Assembly: GCA_902605935.1 (NCBI GenBank)
Contig: CACLEI010000007.1
Coordinates: forward strand, 1 to 54,849
DNA length: 54,849 bases
Source: an uncultured SAR86 cluster bacterium
GTDB lineage: Bacteria > Pseudomonadota > Gammaproteobacteria > Magnimaribacterales > Magnimaribacteraceae
Direction of reading: 5' to 3'
Shown here: piece after piece, positions 17,696-25,721 of the stretch
Layout of the letters: every line of letters begins with the position of its first letter
How positions within the stretch are numbered: the stretch's first letter is position 1
Made by a program: the position numbers and the translations under genes
Notes under the pieces: generated by a model
The model's input: only the letters and a program-made list of their open reading frames with translations
Told to the model about the DNA's origin: nothing
Database searches by the model: none

Positions 17696-17701
17696 TATAA
17701 T
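17696..17701 (+). promoter_or_regulatory. -10 element of the tRNA-Arg promoter
   Basis: A perfect TATAAT ends 8 bases before the first base of the mature tRNA, placing the transcription start at or close to the tRNA 5' end. A clear -35 hexamer is not seen. Confidence 0.5.
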
Positions 17702-17709
17702 CTATTCTA

Positions 17710-17786
17710 GGGGCTGTAGCTCATTTGGATAGAGTGTCTGGCTACGAACTAGAAGGTAGCAGGTTCGAATCCTGCCAGCCCCGCCA
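17710..17786 (+). tRNA. tRNA-Arg (anticodon ACG)
   Basis: The acceptor stem GGGGCTG pairs with CAGCCCC at 17776-17782, with discriminator G and encoded CCA. The anticodon stem TCTGG/CTAGA (one G-U pair) encloses CTACGAA, giving anticodon ACG; the first A is normally deaminated to inosine so that CGU, CGC and CGA are read. The T arm GCAGG-TTCGAAT-CCTGC is intact. Confidence 0.97.
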
Positions 17787-17813
17787 CAAAAAACACTGAA
17801 TAAGGATATAAAA

Positions 17814-18245
17814 ATGAATGCAGTAGATAAATGGCATGATGTAATGAAAAGCGGCGGCTCAGGAGCAGAAGATAAACTAGATGAGCTTCTTCACGAAGAT
17901 GTTATATTTTATTCACCAGTAGTATTTACACCCCAAAGAGGAAAAGAAATTACGAAATTATATTTGTCAGCTGCCTCTGGCGTATTTAGTTCTGAAAAAA
18001 CAAATAAAGATCCAAATAAAAAGAACTCTAAGTTTAAGTATGTGAAGGAGATTATTAGCGGTAATTCTGCGTGTTTAGAATTTGAAACTGAAATGAATGG
18101 AATCTACGTTAATGGAATTGATCTTATTACTTGGGATCAAGACAACAAAATTATTGAATTTAAAGTAATAGTTAGACCTCTTCAGGCAGTCAATACGCTA
18201 CATGCAATGATGGGTAAAATGCTAGATAAACTAAAGTCAGAGTAA
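17814..18245 (+). CDS. NTF2-like/SnoaL-like protein
   Basis: The 143-residue protein fits the NTF2-like cone fold: a helical start (NAVDKWHDVMKSGG), the motif LLHEDVIFYSPVVFTPQRGKE, a central helix, and final beta strands ending in IIEFKVIVRPLQAVNTLHAMMGKM. Members include isomerases, dehydratases and ligand-binding proteins, so no reaction can be named. It is followed after two bases by the phosphatidylcholine synthase gene. Confidence 0.75.
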   Translation: MNAVDKWHDVMKSGGSGAEDKLDELLHEDVIFYSPVVFTPQRGKEITKLYLSAASGVFSSEKTNKDPNKKNSKFKYVKEIISGNSACLEFETEMNGIYVNGIDLITWDQDNKIIEFKVIVRPLQAVNTLHAMMGKMLDKLKSE

Positions 18246-18247
18246 TT

Positions 18248-18937
18248 TTGAGAGTCTTTCTTTCATATGGTGTACATCTTTTTACTGTATCTGGTGTTTT
18301 CTTTAGCTTTTTAGCTCTTATTGCATCAATTGAAAGAAATTTACCTTTAGTTTTTTTCTATCTAGCAATAGCACTCTTTATAGATGGAGTAGATGGGTCT
18401 CTAGCTAGAAGGGTCGATGTAAAAAAATATACACCAAACATAAATGGTGAAAATTTAGATAATATCATCGACTATCTAAATTATGTTTTTCTACCTGCTT
18501 TTGTAATTTATTGGCTTGATTTAGTTCCTGAAGGAATGGCTTTAATATCAGTAGCAAGTATTCTCATGGTGTCTTGTTACACATTTGCGAATAATAATAT
18601 AAAAACTTCTGATTTCTATTTCTCCGGCTTTCCTGCACTTTGGAATGTTGTAATCCTCTACTTTTATATATTAGACACTGATCCTTTTACCAATCTTTTG
18701 GTTATCTTTGCCTTGTCCTTTCTTACTTTTATTCCTTTTAAGTACAGTCATCCATTTAGGGTAAAAGAGTTTAGAAAATCAACTTTATCTGTTTTGATGA
18801 TATGGATGATAACAACGGTGCTCTTGTTGTATTTTGATCATTTAGAAGAAACGCTTTTAAAAATATCTTTTTTAATTTGGTCATTAACAAATGTATATTT
18901 TATCTTTTTAACAATTTTAAGAAGCTTAAAGAGCTAG
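18248..18937 (+). CDS. pcs: Phosphatidylcholine synthase (CDP-alcohol phosphatidyltransferase)
   Basis: Pcs condenses CDP-diacylglycerol with choline to make phosphatidylcholine. The 229-residue membrane protein has seven or eight hydrophobic segments and the CDP-alcohol phosphatidyltransferase motif: Asp46 and Asp49 in IDGVDGSLARR, then Gly67, Asp71 and Asp75 in NGENLDNIIDY. The extended NLDNIIDYLNYVFLPA form and the later FSGFPALWNV match bacterial Pcs better than PgsA or PssA. The start is TTG at 18248, since no ATG occurs before the active site. Choline would have to be imported; no transporter is nearby. Confidence 0.88.
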   Translation: MRVFLSYGVHLFTVSGVFFSFLALIASIERNLPLVFFYLAIALFIDGVDGSLARRVDVKKYTPNINGENLDNIIDYLNYVFLPAFVIYWLDLVPEGMALISVASILMVSCYTFANNNIKTSDFYFSGFPALWNVVILYFYILDTDPFTNLLVIFALSFLTFIPFKYSHPFRVKEFRKSTLSVLMIWMITTVLLLYFDHLEETLLKISFLIWSLTNVYFIFLTILRSLKS

Positions 18938-18950
18938 TTGTTTTTTAAAA

Positions 18951-18977
18951 AGAAAAAATTTAATTTTTTATTTTTCT
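18951..18977. terminator. AT-only inverted repeat between convergent genes
   Basis: AGAAAAA (18951-18957) pairs with TTTTTCT (18971-18977), with a further inner repeat AAAAAATT/AATTTTTT. Located between the ends of pcs and the oxygenase gene, it could end transcription from both sides, but the stem has almost no G-C pairs. Confidence 0.3.
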
Positions 18978-19759
18978 CGAAACCATTTTGTAATAATGGT
19001 TTTATTACCTTTGAGAACAGGATGTGCTTGATGCGTGGTATTGCCGTTAAGCGTCTTATCCTCATTAAGATTATTCCATATAAGTGCCTTTCCGACTTCG
19101 GGTGAAAACATTCTATTTAATTTAGGGAATTCTGTCTCACCACCTTCAAGAACACTATTTAAATAGATCATAAAGGTATATGTTCTTTGACCTCTGCCTT
19201 TATCATGCAATAGAAGTTGATCTGCATCGAAGTAATCGGTATGTTCTTTGAATTCTTGACCCTCAAGGTAATGTTGACCTTGAAGTATTTCACCATGAGA
19301 AATATCTATGCCAATAAAATTGCATATTTTTTTATCAATATCATTAATAAAGGAAGAATCTCTGTAGCCTAAATCACAGGTACTACTTGTTCTAAAGGTA
19401 GGATCATATTCACCAGAACTTGCAATTGTTGAAGGTCTAAGTTTACTTGTAATTTCAAAAATTAATCTCTGGCAATCCTCTTTTGAAAGAAAGTTTTCAA
19501 CCTCATAAATCTCTGCAGGTACATGTTGGATATTATCTACTGGTATTATTTTGTTTGGGTAATATTTTTGTTGAATTACAGGAGCTTCCTTTACCTGAAC
19601 TAAATCATCAATGCCAAGCTCTAAACCTAGAGCCATTTTACATTGAGAAATGTCAAAACCTTCGCTTAGTAGAGTCTCTAATAGCTCATTTTCATTATTA
19701 TCTTTTTTGATATTTTCAAATATCCAGTCTAATTTCTCTTGCGTTAAGTCTTTCTGCAT
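18968..19759 (-). CDS. 2-oxoglutarate/Fe(II) dioxygenase, prolyl 4-hydroxylase-like
   Basis: The 263-residue protein has the P4H catalytic core: metal ligands His173 and Asp175 in EHTDYFD, His243 in THQAHPV, and Lys253 in GNK as 2-oxoglutarate ligand, with LEGGETEFP and the WNN strand between. Residues 1-80 form an acidic N-terminal region predicted helical. Bacterial members hydroxylate proline in proteins such as EF-Tu, or peptides. No signal peptide is seen, so it acts in the cytoplasm. It lies 3 bases downstream of the quinone-reductase-like gene on the same strand. Confidence 0.88.
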   Translation of the reverse strand: MQKDLTQEKLDWIFENIKKDNNENELLETLLSEGFDISQCKMALGLELGIDDLVQVKEAPVIQQKYYPNKIIPVDNIQHVPAEIYEVENFLSKEDCQRLIFEITSKLRPSTIASSGEYDPTFRTSSTCDLGYRDSSFINDIDKKICNFIGIDISHGEILQGQHYLEGQEFKEHTDYFDADQLLLHDKGRGQRTYTFMIYLNSVLEGGETEFPKLNRMFSPEVGKALIWNNLNEDKTLNGNTTHQAHPVLKGNKTIITKWFREK

Positions 19760-19762
19760 TAA

Positions 19763-20875
19763 CTATAGATTAGGCTTTATAAGATATTTTTCTCCGGTAG
19801 CTTGTTTTGTATAAGAAATAATACTTTCTCTACTCAGTGCTCCTTCTAGGGAAATAATATTAGAGTATTTACTTTCAAAAGTAGTGTGAATTTCATCAGC
19901 TACTTTTTTGCGTAATTCTCCAAACTTTTCGGGCCCAATTCTGCCTATAAAAGGTGTGAGTAACCAACCGCCTAATCCCCAAGAAAACCCAAAAGAACGC
20001 GTAAGTGTAGTCGGATTTCTATCAAGTCCACCATATATATACACCTGTTTAAATTTATCTGATCCATATCTGCTATATTCAGTTGCAGTTTTATTTGCAG
20101 CAACTTCCATCGCAGTTAATATTTGACTAGATAGTTTTCCACCTCCGGTCGCGTCAAAACCTAAAGTAGATCCTGACTGAACAAGAGCTTCCACAAGATC
20201 ATCCATAAAGCTGTCCAAACTTGAATTGCAGATATAATTTGCTCCAAGGGATTTAAGCATATCCACATGTTCTTCTTTTCTAACTACATTCACCAAAGGA
20301 ATATCTTCCGATAAGCAAATTTTGATTAACATTTGTCCTAAATTAGATGCTGCTGCTGTATGAACAAGGCCGGTATGATTTTCCATTCTCATAGTCTCTA
20401 CCATCCCCAGAGCAGTTAATGGATTAACAAAACAAGATGCAGCTTGTTCTGGAGTAGTCCCGTCATTCATCTCCAAGCAACTTGCTGCTGGAACACATCT
20501 ATATTCAGAATACATTGCGCCTCCAGCTAGACCTACAGTTTTTCCTATCAAATGTTCTGCCCCTTTACCTGCAGATTCAACTATTCCAGCGCCTTCATTA
20601 CCAACAGGCAAGTTTTGATTAAATCTTGCTGCAACAGATCTAATTAATCCATCTGGAACTTTCATTTCTATCACTGAACCTTTTTCTACTTCTTTTAGTG
20701 AAGATATATCTGCTGGTCCAACCAAGAGACCAAGATCCGATGGATTTATTGGTGTTGCTAGAACTTTAATCAGTACCTCACCATCACCAGGCTCAGGAAC
20801 ATTTACTTCATCTAAAGATATAGTAAGCAAACCTTCCTTGGAGATTTTAGACTTGATTTGTTTGGATACTGTCAT
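19763..20875 (-). CDS. Zinc-type alcohol dehydrogenase/quinone reductase-like (MDR family)
   Basis: The 370-residue protein has the MDR layout: N-terminal GroES-like domain with LATPINPSDLGLL and NEGAGIVE, then a Rossmann domain with HTAAASNLGQM and the GFDATGG strand. The zinc-binding cysteines of classical alcohol dehydrogenases are absent, so it belongs to the quinone-oxidoreductase/enoyl-reductase side. Substrate unknown. It is 7 bases downstream of a secreted-protein gene and upstream of the dioxygenase, so the three minus-strand genes may form one operon. Confidence 0.8.
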   Translation of the reverse strand: MTVSKQIKSKISKEGLLTISLDEVNVPEPGDGEVLIKVLATPINPSDLGLLVGPADISSLKEVEKGSVIEMKVPDGLIRSVAARFNQNLPVGNEGAGIVESAGKGAEHLIGKTVGLAGGAMYSEYRCVPAASCLEMNDGTTPEQAASCFVNPLTALGMVETMRMENHTGLVHTAAASNLGQMLIKICLSEDIPLVNVVRKEEHVDMLKSLGANYICNSSLDSFMDDLVEALVQSGSTLGFDATGGGKLSSQILTAMEVAANKTATEYSRYGSDKFKQVYIYGGLDRNPTTLTRSFGFSWGLGGWLLTPFIGRIGPEKFGELRKKVADEIHTTFESKYSNIISLEGALSRESIISYTKQATGEKYLIKPNL

Positions 20876-20882
20876 GATTTAT

Positions 20883-21560
20883 TTAATTAAGGCTAGTAAC
20901 TTGATAGCTTTCAACCAATTTTCCATATTTCTCTTCATCAAACCATTCCATTTGTTTCTCTTGCCATTCGGTATCACTCTCTAAAGATGAAAGAGACTTT
21001 GCTTGAGCTTCTTCTGAAGTTGATAACATAACAAATTGATAGTAATTTTTACTACCCAATCCATGCTGCCATAGATCAATAAGAAAGCCATGTTTTTCAA
21101 ATATAGTTTTTGCCTCTTCTAGAGCCTCCAATGTTTCAGCTGCTTTACCTTTCTTTGGATCCCATATCCATACCTGAACTATGTAATCTCCTGGATCTAT
21201 ATCATCTAAGGAAGTCATTTGGTAACTTCTTACTGGTTCGAGGATTTCTTGGCTATTAAATTTTTCGAGATAAGGTGTCCAAGCTTCCGCAGTATATGCT
21301 TTAGCCCTATCTTCATATGTGTTGAAGAAGTCAACCCATAAGAACATTTTTTCTGCTCCTCTACCGATATTTTGTTGATGAACAATTACCAGTTGGTCAT
21401 TTGCAAGACCAATATCTCTTCCTTCTCTCATCAATTCTGCAGCTTCAGCTAATTTACCTGGTTTGGCTTTATAGAAATAAGCATCAGCATAACCAGCAGA
21501 ATATGTTGTTGAAATAAAACCAATGCATAAAACTGCAAGATAATATTTTAGTGATTTCAT
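20883..21560 (-). CDS. Exported protein with two tandem ABM-like domains
   Basis: The 225-residue product starts with a signal peptide ending near residue 22 (YSAG). The mature part is an internal duplication: copy 1 (about 24-118) and copy 2 (about 126-224). Each has a KPGK/KKGK turn followed by a long helix, a middle strand pair, and each ends with almost the same segment, SYQMTSL (112-118) and SYQVTSL (218-224). The pattern resembles ferredoxin-like alpha-beta barrel domains (ABM or NIPSNAP type) that pair up; here the pair is in one chain. The family name is tentative and the function is unknown. It is transcribed away from the secreted gene at 21679. Confidence 0.7.
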   Translation of the reverse strand: MKSLKYYLAVLCIGFISTTYSAGYADAYFYKAKPGKLAEAAELMREGRDIGLANDQLVIVHQQNIGRGAEKMFLWVDFFNTYEDRAKAYTAEAWTPYLEKFNSQEILEPVRSYQMTSLDDIDPGDYIVQVWIWDPKKGKAAETLEALEEAKTIFEKHGFLIDLWQHGLGSKNYYQFVMLSTSEEAQAKSLSSLESDTEWQEKQMEWFDEEKYGKLVESYQVTSLN

Positions 21561-21678
21561 AAAAACTCCAATTTATTTACGATTATAAGATAACAGACAA
21601 AAGTGCCTTAATGTAGTTTTTTAAAAGTCTTCTTTACACATAGGAACAAAAGAGTAAGGTAACTCGAGGAGAAAATTT

Positions 21679-22041
21679 ATGAAAAAAATATTAACAATTC
21701 TAGTTTTATCATTACCTCTCACAATCTTTTCATCTACATTAGTTATTCTTGAATGTGAATTAATTGAGAATGGAACAATGGAAGACGTGAAAAGAATTAA
21801 TTCAGCATGGGTTAAGAGCGTAAATGAACTGAATGATAAACAGGTAAGTAGTCAAGTTTTGGAGGCAGTGTTGTCAGAAAATATGGAAGGTTTCATGTAT
21901 ATAGATACTTACGAAGATTCCGTACATTGGGGACAAATTAGATATGAAATTAAAAATGGCTCTATCCAAGATATTGACGAACAATTTGATGCAGTTTCTA
22001 AGTGTACCGCAGGTAAAATGTACGATGCTGAACAAAGTTAA
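21679..22041 (+). CDS. Small exported protein, possibly a single ABM-like domain
   Basis: The 120-residue protein has a signal peptide (about 1-19) and a GAGGAG ribosome site. The segment MYIDTYED (73-80) closely resembles VDFFNTYED in the divergently transcribed protein at 20883, at nearly the same residue number, which suggests a distant relationship. Two cysteines (Cys26 and one near 109) could form a disulfide in the periplasm. The 118-base gap between the two genes would hold both promoters. Confidence 0.55.
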   Translation: MKKILTILVLSLPLTIFSSTLVILECELIENGTMEDVKRINSAWVKSVNELNDKQVSSQVLEAVLSENMEGFMYIDTYEDSVHWGQIRYEIKNGSIQDIDEQFDAVSKCTAGKMYDAEQS

Positions 22042-22102
22042 TCATGCAAGACATTACAGAGATTAGCAGGTTCATATGTAGAATACATTTATAGATTTTA
22101 TG

Positions 22103-22108
22103 TATAAT
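22103..22108 (+). promoter_or_regulatory. -10 element of the tRNA-Gly promoter
   Basis: TATAAT lies 12 bases upstream of the tRNA. The -35 is not clear. Confidence 0.45.
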
Positions 22109-22120
22109 GCAAGCCCTTTT

Positions 22121-22196
22121 GCGGGTATCGTATAATGGCTTATTACCTCAGCCTTCCAAGCTGATGATGTCGGTTCGATTCCGACTACCCGCTCCA
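22121..22196 (+). tRNA. tRNA-Gly (anticodon TCC)
   Basis: The acceptor stem GCGGGTA pairs with TACCCGC at 22186-22192, then discriminator T and encoded CCA. The anticodon stem TCAGC/GCTGA encloses CTTCCAA with anticodon TCC, reading GGA and GGG. The T arm has GGTTCGATTCC. Confidence 0.97.
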
Positions 22197-22213
22197 ACTA
22201 AAGGTTTTATTAG

Positions 22214-22462
22214 ATGAATGTAACAATAGATATAAGTATGTATCCAAATAGGGAGGAATTTGTTGAACCAATAAAAGGATTTATTGAAATTATTAATACT
22301 TTCCCAGAAATAAAGATAAAGACTTTTCCAACCAGTACTGTCATCCAAGGAGAATATGCCTACACAATGAAAGCTGCACAGGATGCGATATCTGAGGCTC
22401 ATGTCAAATATGACAAAGCCGTTTACGTAATGAAAATAATACCCGGGTACGAAGCCTTATAG
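22214..22462 (+). CDS. YkoF-like thiamine/HMP-binding protein
   Basis: The 82-residue protein has the compact beta-alpha-beta-beta-alpha-beta pattern of the YkoF/MTH1187 family: NVTIDISMYP, a helix, TFPTSTVIQGEY and a final strand VYVMKIIP. Related proteins bind thiamine or its pyrimidine part. It begins 18 bases after tRNA-Gly. No thiamine transporter or biosynthesis gene is close, so the ligand is inferred from the family only. Confidence 0.7.
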   Translation: MNVTIDISMYPNREEFVEPIKGFIEIINTFPEIKIKTFPTSTVIQGEYAYTMKAAQDAISEAHVKYDKAVYVMKIIPGYEAL

Positions 22463-22481
22463 AATTTCTTTGCTTTACGTT

Positions 22482-22901
22482 CTAGTTAGTAATTTGTTTA
22501 GGCTGAGTATTCCAAATATAAACTAATGAGTAGAACCAAAATCCATTGAGTAAAGGTTCTACAATGGCATCCACAACAGCTTTATCTAGAGCGAAACCAA
22601 GTAATAAGAAGCTCCAAGATGTGGCGATAGTAAAATGTCCAATCGTATAAATAACAGCTAATGTGCTTGTCTTAAGTCTTTTATGAGCATATTTGTGGAG
22701 AAGATAGAACCAAAATCCATTGATGATCGGTTCTAAGATAGCATCAGCAGACGCAACTAGAAAGCTCGCATTAAATATTAAAGTAGCGCAAACCCAAGCA
22801 ATGAAGACATGTCCGACAGTGTACAAAATTGAAAGACCGAAGCTACTTAGAGAATGGATTAGTGAGTTAATCCTGCTGACTTCTATTAAGAACCTATTCA
22901 A
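22482..22901 (-). CDS. Tandem DUF2061 membrane protein
   Basis: The 139-residue protein contains two copies of the DUF2061 unit: YTVGH...EPIINGFWFY (27-66) and YTIGH...EPLLNGFWFY (85-124). Each copy is a pair of membrane helices, so the protein spans the membrane four times. DUF2061 is usually found once in a short protein; a tandem form suggests an internal dimer. The start is TTG at 22901, the only available start before the first copy. Function unknown. Confidence 0.8.
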   Translation of the reverse strand: MNRFLIEVSRINSLIHSLSSFGLSILYTVGHVFIAWVCATLIFNASFLVASADAILEPIINGFWFYLLHKYAHKRLKTSTLAVIYTIGHFTIATSWSFLLLGFALDKAVVDAIVEPLLNGFWFYSLVYIWNTQPKQITN

Positions 22902-22994
22902 AATTTATCCCTTATTTGTTTATTGTTTACTATTAATCTAATTAATATAACTCTAACAAGAATTAAAAAAATATCACTACCTACTTTAACTTTT

Positions 22995-23669
22995 TTACAT
23001 GATTTGATTCCAAAGTTCCAATTCCTCAATTCTTAGGTAACTATTAATCTTCTTTACTTCTTCTAGAGTTGCAGATTCTTTGGGACCATAATTATGTCCA
23101 GGGTAGATGATTGTTTCATCAGGAAGTTTAGAAAGTTTACGGAGACTATGAAACATATCTTCAGAGTTTGCACCAGGTAAATCAACCCTCCCACATCCTT
23201 GAACAAATAGGGTATCTCCTGAGATAAGACTATTATTTACTTTTAAGCACTGAGAACCAGGAGTATGTCCTGGAGTATGAATAAACTCTATATCATTATC
23301 TCCAATCTTAAAATGATCTCCTGAATCTACTATATTCATATCTATGTTAGATATACCAGTAACTTTTTTGAGACCATCAACCTCGTGTTTATTGACAAAA
23401 GTTTTTACAGGTTCTTTTTCTAATACTTCAGCAAGACCCTCAATTGAGTGTCCTCCCATACTTCCACCTACATGATCAGGGTGACAATGCGTTACTAAAA
23501 CACACGAAAGTTTTAGATCTCTTGCTTGAATATGGTTGAGTAAACCTTCAACATCCCATGCAGGATCAATTAAAGCCACTTCTCGAGTTTTTTTGGAACC
23601 TAACAAATAAATAAAGTTTTCCATTGGACCTATAAGTATTTGCTCAATATATAAATCATCATTAATCAT
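22995..23669 (-). CDS. MBL-fold metallohydrolase, glyoxalase II-like
   Basis: The 224-residue protein has the metallo-beta-lactamase metal site THCHPDHVGG, the later IHTPGHTPGS, the SGDTLF strand with the bridging Asp, and the final YPGHNYG histidine. These match hydroxyacylglutathione hydrolase-like enzymes that cleave thioesters. The C-terminal glyoxalase II substrate domain is short, so the substrate may differ. ATG at 23669 is preferred because of an AGGAAAG site; a start at 23699 would overlap the transporter gene. Confidence 0.85.
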   Translation of the reverse strand: MINDDLYIEQILIGPMENFIYLLGSKKTREVALIDPAWDVEGLLNHIQARDLKLSCVLVTHCHPDHVGGSMGGHSIEGLAEVLEKEPVKTFVNKHEVDGLKKVTGISNIDMNIVDSGDHFKIGDNDIEFIHTPGHTPGSQCLKVNNSLISGDTLFVQGCGRVDLPGANSEDMFHSLRKLSKLPDETIIYPGHNYGPKESATLEEVKKINSYLRIEELELWNQIM

Positions 23670-23679
23670 ATTAACTTTC

Positions 23680-24951
23680 CTATTTAAAAGTTTCTTCAAG
23701 GACTATTTTATCCTCTTTGTACTTTATTCCTGCTAGATAATAACAAGGAATGGATACAATACTGATGATTGAAAAAATTACCAGCATTAAAGTATAGGGC
23801 TCAGAGTAGCCAGAAGATCTGAGAATATCTGCACATAATCCACCACCTAGCGAGCCAATGGTTAATCCAATTAGATTTAGTGTAAGGATATAAAATGATA
23901 CGACTGTTGCTTTAATATTATCAGGAACTAGTTCTTGTACGGTAGAAAAAGTAGGCCCGAAGAAACATCCTAATTGAAAATATCCTATGATGATTCCAAT
24001 CCAAAATACTGAGGTTCCTGGTTCCACAAATCTGTAGAATATTCCAATTGGTAAAGTTACTAGTGCTAGCCAGAATAAAAACATAGGTCGTCCTTGGTTG
24101 GTATTTTCTTGCCACCAATCACTCAATATTCCACCTATTAAATTTCCTGATAGACCTGCAAATACACCTATCCAGCCAACTAGCTGAGCTATCTCAGATC
24201 TTTCATATCCTCTTTCCTGAACTAACCAAAGTTGTTCAAAACCGGAAGCTCCAAGCACTATGTGGTAAAAAACACCTGCTACTATAGTGAACCTTAAAGC
24301 AGATGAAGTTTTAAGAGCTTTTATTAGTGTCTTTACTATATTTGCAGTACTTTCCTTAGACAAAGTGGGGCCCTTATTATCCGGTGTATTACTTTGTCTT
24401 TTTCTATCTTTAAAGAGAAGTGCACAGAGACCTAATATGAGCCCAATGCCGCCTAACAGATAAAAACAATTTCTCCAACCTAAGGATTCACCTAGATAAC
24501 CGGCAATTAAAAGACTTACCCCTACACCAATTGGGACACCCATATAATAAAATCCTGCAGCGAAACCCATTTTTTTTGATGGAAATGAGTCTGATAAAAG
24601 AGACATTGATGTTGGAGTTAGAATTGATTCACCCACACCAATGAACATTCTTGGGAGTGCCATTGATATAAAACCTTTAGCTGCACCTGTGAGGGCAGTA
24701 AAAATACTCCATAAAACTACACCAAATGCTATGAGTTTTGGTCTATTCACCATATCTGCAAGAACACCCATAAACAGACCTGCAATAGAATAAAAAACAA
24801 TAAAAGGAACAGTTGTTAAGAATCCGTATTGAGTATCTGTGAGGCCTAAGTCAGGGACAATAAAATTAGCAAAGCTGGCAATAAGTTGACGATCTACAAA
24901 ATTAAGAAGATTGAGAAGTGTTAGGAAGAATAAAAGCCTATATGCGTTCAT
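23680..24951 (-). CDS. MFS transporter (anion/sugar-phosphate type)
   Basis: The 423-residue protein has twelve hydrophobic segments and MFS loop motifs: GVLADMVNRPKLIAFG between helices 2 and 3 and GGILSDWWQENTNQGRP in the second half. The start FVDRQLIASF is typical of spinster-like and anion:cation symporters. The substrate cannot be read. It is 10 bases upstream of the MBL hydrolase gene on the same strand, so the two may act on the same imported compound. Confidence 0.85.
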   Translation of the reverse strand: MNAYRLLFFLTLLNLLNFVDRQLIASFANFIVPDLGLTDTQYGFLTTVPFIVFYSIAGLFMGVLADMVNRPKLIAFGVVLWSIFTALTGAAKGFISMALPRMFIGVGESILTPTSMSLLSDSFPSKKMGFAAGFYYMGVPIGVGVSLLIAGYLGESLGWRNCFYLLGGIGLILGLCALLFKDRKRQSNTPDNKGPTLSKESTANIVKTLIKALKTSSALRFTIVAGVFYHIVLGASGFEQLWLVQERGYERSEIAQLVGWIGVFAGLSGNLIGGILSDWWQENTNQGRPMFLFWLALVTLPIGIFYRFVEPGTSVFWIGIIIGYFQLGCFFGPTFSTVQELVPDNIKATVVSFYILTLNLIGLTIGSLGGGLCADILRSSGYSEPYTLMLVIFSIISIVSIPCYYLAGIKYKEDKIVLEETFK

Positions 24952-25022
24952 AGGAACCTCTTTTGCTAAAGATCATAACACAGAGACTACATTTAATAAT
25001 ATTTGAAAAGATCTAAATCTAA

Positions 25023-25042
25023 GTGTTATAGTTAAGTAACAC
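25023..25042. promoter_or_regulatory. Inverted repeat upstream of the winged-helix gene
   Basis: GTGTTA and TAACAC form 6-base arms with an 8-base spacer, ending 15 bases before the ATG at 25058. The position fits an operator for autoregulation by the encoded protein, or for control of the divergent MFS gene (72 bases away). Confidence 0.35.
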
Positions 25043-25057
25043 ACTCGGGGCACTTAA

Positions 25058-25654
25058 ATGAAAATAAAAAGAGATTGGTCAAATTCAGATATGAGGTCAG
25101 TAATGCGAGGAGAGGCTATGCATTATTTTTCAGGTGGCCAACATTATTATGTTTCAAAAGATTGGTATGTCTGGTTTCTGGGCAACTCAACAAGATATTC
25201 TATTTTTCATACCTTTCTTTGGAAGTACGGAAATGGCGAAATGGTAAGTTATACAGATTTAACAAGAACAGAAAAGATTGGATCTCAAAGATTAAAAATA
25301 GACTCTATCAAAGCTACAATTAGAGAGGGCTTGAATCTGGGTTATATACAAGCATTTAAATCTGAAAAGGACAGAAGGGTAACTATGTATTCTTTCGACG
25401 ATTCCATCTTACAAGAAGTAACAGATTATTGTTTTATGATGAGACGAAATCGTATGTGGGAGTCAGCATCATTTATCAGCCAAGGATCTACAGCAACTAT
25501 CAATAAAGAACTTGCTAATGCAGGAATGAAGAAAGAGTGGTTTGATTCAATAAACAGCTTCATTTCTCTTTTAGCTGGAACAGCGAAAGCTGTTTTCGGT
25601 CAGGAACAGCTTCCGAATGTAATTGCTATGGATAAAAATAAAAATAAAAGCTAA
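25058..25654 (+). CDS. Probable winged-helix (MarR-like) DNA-binding protein
   Basis: The 198-residue protein is not clearly in a named family. Residues about 60-125 look like a winged helix: YGNGEMVSYTDLT, a recognition-helix-like segment IDSIKATIREGLNLGY, and a wing SEKDRRVTMYSF. The N-terminal 55 residues are rich in aromatic residues and a C-terminal helix pair follows. A role as transcription regulator is inferred from this pattern and from the palindromes on both sides of the gene. It is divergent from the MFS transporter. Confidence 0.55.
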   Translation: MKIKRDWSNSDMRSVMRGEAMHYFSGGQHYYVSKDWYVWFLGNSTRYSIFHTFLWKYGNGEMVSYTDLTRTEKIGSQRLKIDSIKATIREGLNLGYIQAFKSEKDRRVTMYSFDDSILQEVTDYCFMMRRNRMWESASFISQGSTATINKELANAGMKKEWFDSINSFISLLAGTAKAVFGQEQLPNVIAMDKNKNKS

Positions 25655-25721
25655 GAAATTAACTGTAACTTTTAGTCTTTATTAATCTTGTAGATGTGCA
25701 AATTTTCTATAAATTAGCTTT

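Noticed and set aside
22148-22402. Minus-strand frame of 84 codons ending in tRNA-Gly
   Set aside because: Antisense to tRNA-Gly and to the YkoF-like gene; the GSRNRTD peptide is a typical tRNA-shadow sequence.
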